DNA of 7,019 bases from an uncultured Bacteroidales bacterium. Its GTDB lineage: Bacteria; Bacteroidota; Bacteroidia; Bacteroidales; F082. Position 1 is the first letter of the stretch; the number at the start of each line of letters is the position of its first letter. The stretch is taken from the NCBI GenBank assembly GCA_937884015.1, contig CALGBV010000276.1:1-7019 (forward strand). The letters are read 5' to 3'. Positions 5,114 through 7,019 of the stretch are shown one piece after another. A model generated the notes under the pieces. It was not told where the DNA came from. It ran no database searches and saw only the letters and a list, made by a program, of their open reading frames with translations. Made by a program: the position numbers and the translations under genes.

Positions 5114-7019
5114 ATGACAAACATGGACAGACAATTTGAAGACACACTGCACCGATTCCTTAGCGAAAAGGAATTCATGGAAGTGGAAAAAGCAATAGGC
5201 CAACTCAAGGACAATGACGATGTCAGAATACTATTTTCACACGAAAAGGCCATTTTCGCCGCCCATCTGAACCTGGAAAGCATTATCAGCAAATTGATGT
5301 CAATGAAACTGCCTAATGACACGACGAGTTGCTTTTATTCCATTTTCCCATCAGTTGCAGATGATTTGATTGTCACCCTCTTATCAGTAAAACCAATTAG
5401 GAATCAGGCACTTGACAAACCAACTCCCAATTCCCCTGATTTTGCTCACGAGACTCAATCCGTTATCGTTGACGATCTGGATGCCGAACGCAAGAAGATA
5501 CACCTGCAATGTTCCAATGTATCGCACTACACGTTTTTCCCTAATTTCCTGGAAATCGTTAGCAAGAACGATTTGAAAATTTGCGAGATACACATCGCCC
5601 AAGCACTTGCCATCGAATCAAGGAAAAACAAGTCGTTTTTCGATGTCGAGATTCTGCTCAGTCAGCCGATTGAAGACGAGAAGCTTGCTTCCATAACCGA
5701 CGACTTTCGCCGCTACATACAGACCCGCATCAAGGCCATGAGCATCTTCGACTTGGTTGGTCCCGCCATGGTTGGGCCATCGAGTTCGCACACTGCCGGA
5801 GCCAGCAGAATCGGACTTTTGTCGCGCCACATCATCGAAGCCGTGATTGAAAGCGGCGAGCTGGTCAAAAGCATCGAAGTCAAGCTGTTTGCATCGTTCC
5901 GCGACACAGGCGTGGCGCACAAAACCCCGCATGCCATCGGCGGCGGGCTTTCGGGCTTTGCCACCGACGATGCCGAACTTTTAACTCACGGTGACCCAGC
6001 CTTCCTGAAGCAAAACGGTTTCGACATAAAAGGGTGCAAGATAGCATTTTGCGGTTACACAAGGGGCAGCGACGAAGAGGAAAAGAAATATGCCCAACAG
6101 CAAGGTCACAACATTGCCGAAATCATTTTCACGAGCGACAAGGCGACGCACTGCATCACAGGCTTCTCCATCGGTGGCGGCAACATAGAAATCCGCTATT
6201 TCGATGGCTTGCTCAACGCACCACTCAATGGCAAAAACGACATGCGCCTCGTTGACGGTGCCATCGTCACCTGCAACAAAAGCAACGCCTCCTACCCTAC
6301 CATCACCAAGATTTTCAACGATGAGGCCGTGGCCAATCCGCCGCAGATGCCTTTCAACTCGTTTGAGGAAATGCTGCGTTACGCCAAAGGGCGCAACCTG
6401 ATTGACATCATTGTCGAGACCGAAACAATGCTGCAAAACACCGACAGGCAGAAGATTTACGGCAAGATGTCATCCTACTGGAACATCATGAAAAGTGCCG
6501 TCAACAAAGGGCTGCAAAGCAAGGAACTGTCGCTTTTCAAACTCAGCGGGAAAAACGCCTCGATGCTTGATGATTACCTCGGCCAAAACGCCTTGTTCGA
6601 CAACCTTTTCGGACGCGCCATCACCTACGCAGTGGCCGTCAACGAAATCAACGCCAAGTCGGGACTGATTGTAGCCTGTCCGACGGCAGGTTCATGCGGC
6701 ATTCTGCCCGGTGTCTTGAAGGCTTACGACGAATTACAGCATCCTTCCGAAGAACGCCTTTGCGAAGCCCTGATGGTGGCCGGATTCTTCGGCATGATCC
6801 TGTTCGACGACGTCTCCACCGCTGGCGCCGACTACGGCTGTCAGGCCGAAGTAGGTGCCGCATCAGCCATGGCAGCAGCCGCGCTCACCTACCTGGAAGG
6901 CGGCAGCAACGAGCAGATGGTTGAAGCTTTCACCATTGCCATCAAGAACGTGTTGGGCCTGATTTGCGACCCTGTGGCGGGTTTGGTCGAAGTGCCATGC
7001 GTGAAGCGCAACGGCATGT
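5114..7019 (+). CDS. sdaA: L-serine ammonia-lyase (iron-sulfur serine dehydratase), fused beta-alpha chain with long N-terminal extension, partial
   Basis: Converts L-serine to pyruvate and ammonia in the cytoplasm using a [4Fe-4S] cluster. The open frame of 635 codons runs off the right end. Residues 209 to about 400 are the SdaAB-like part (FDLVGPAMVGPSSSHTAGA from 212). Residues from about 420 are the SdaAA-like part (NLIDIIVETE 428-437, CPTAGSCGILPG from 522). Cys576 (YGCQAE), Cys618 (CDPVAG) and Cys629 (VPCVKRN) have the 42- and 11-residue spacing of the cluster ligands known in Legionella serine dehydratase. Some 60 residues are probably missing at the end. Residues 1-208 are unusual; 127-202 follow a beta-alpha-beta-beta-alpha pattern suggesting a divergent ACT-like domain. 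ATG 5114 directly follows the protease stop; ATG 5123 is an alternative start. ATG 5738 would give a conventional length, but nothing interrupts the frame before it. Confidence 0.94.
   Translation, partial: MTNMDRQFEDTLHRFLSEKEFMEVEKAIGQLKDNDDVRILFSHEKAIFAAHLNLESIISKLMSMKLPNDTTSCFYSIFPSVADDLIVTLLSVKPIRNQALDKPTPNSPDFAHETQSVIVDDLDAERKKIHLQCSNVSHYTFFPNFLEIVSKNDLKICEIHIAQALAIESRKNKSFFDVEILLSQPIEDEKLASITDDFRRYIQTRIKAMSIFDLVGPAMVGPSSSHTAGASRIGLLSRHIIEAVIESGELVKSIEVKLFASFRDTGVAHKTPHAIGGGLSGFATDDAELLTHGDPAFLKQNGFDIKGCKIAFCGYTRGSDEEEKKYAQQQGHNIAEIIFTSDKATHCITGFSIGGGNIEIRYFDGLLNAPLNGKNDMRLVDGAIVTCNKSNASYPTITKIFNDEAVANPPQMPFNSFEEMLRYAKGRNLIDIIVETETMLQNTDRQKIYGKMSSYWNIMKSAVNKGLQSKELSLFKLSGKNASMLDDYLGQNALFDNLFGRAITYAVAVNEINAKSGLIVACPTAGSCGILPGVLKAYDELQHPSEERLCEALMVAGFFGMILFDDVSTAGADYGCQAEVGAASAMAAAALTYLEGGSNEQMVEAFTIAIKNVLGLICDPVAGLVEVPCVKRNGM

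Noticed and set aside
5738..7019. Treating Met209 (5738) as the true start of the serine dehydratase and the upstream part as a separate gene
   Set aside because: The frame from 5114 is continuous with no stop, there is no ribosome site or promoter at 5738, and the ATG at 5114 abuts the preceding stop. It remains a minor alternative.
1..7019. tRNA or rRNA genes, CRISPR arrays, insertion sequences or integration sites
   Set aside because: I saw no cloverleaf-like sequence, regularly spaced repeats, transposase-like protein or terminal inverted repeats; coding genes fill almost all of the window.

Overview
The window looks like the chromosome of an anaerobic, fermentative member of the Bacteroidota, probably Bacteroidales. 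Three things point there. Promoter-like sites match the Bacteroidota consensus (TTTG, 19-21 bases, TAnnTTTG). The plus-strand genes start without a Shine-Dalgarno sequence and have short MKK-type signal peptides. The subtilase has the N-terminal 'YWVFLTDK...AIERY' region that I associate with Bacteroidota S8 peptidases.

Left part (1-1726, minus strand): start of an NAD(P)-linked [FeFe]-hydrogenase operon. A small thioredoxin-fold [2Fe-2S] protein (HndB-like, 1334-1726) is followed 21 bases later by the flavin subunit (HndC/HydB/NuoF-like, 44-1312). The flavin subunit is cut by an in-frame TAA at 44-46, exactly where the family continues. The frame carries on after the stop with the conserved MMGSGGMVVMDE stretch to the window edge. 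The catalytic hydrogenase subunit would be expected further left, outside the window.

Intergenic 1727-2053: an AT-rich divergent control region. It holds a near-perfect promoter for the hydrogenase operon, a weaker one for the plus-strand gene, and several short direct and inverted repeats.

Middle (2054-5113, plus strand): a secreted 226-residue protein that looks like a small outer-membrane beta-barrel. After a terminator and a new promoter comes a 740-residue secreted subtilisin-like serine protease. The last 185 residues or so of the protease are a second copy of that barrel-like module. The two proteins also share similar signal peptides, so a standalone module and a protease-fused module lie side by side.

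Right part (5114-7019, plus strand, runs off the end): an iron-sulfur L-serine dehydratase with beta and alpha parts fused in one chain. It is preceded by an unusual extension of about 208 residues that includes a possible ACT-like regulatory domain. Its ATG directly abuts the protease stop codon (TAAATG), so the two are probably co-transcribed. Taken together, the window suggests amino-acid or peptide fermentation: an exported protease, serine deamination to pyruvate and ammonia, and a hydrogenase to dispose of reducing power. That physiological link is inference.
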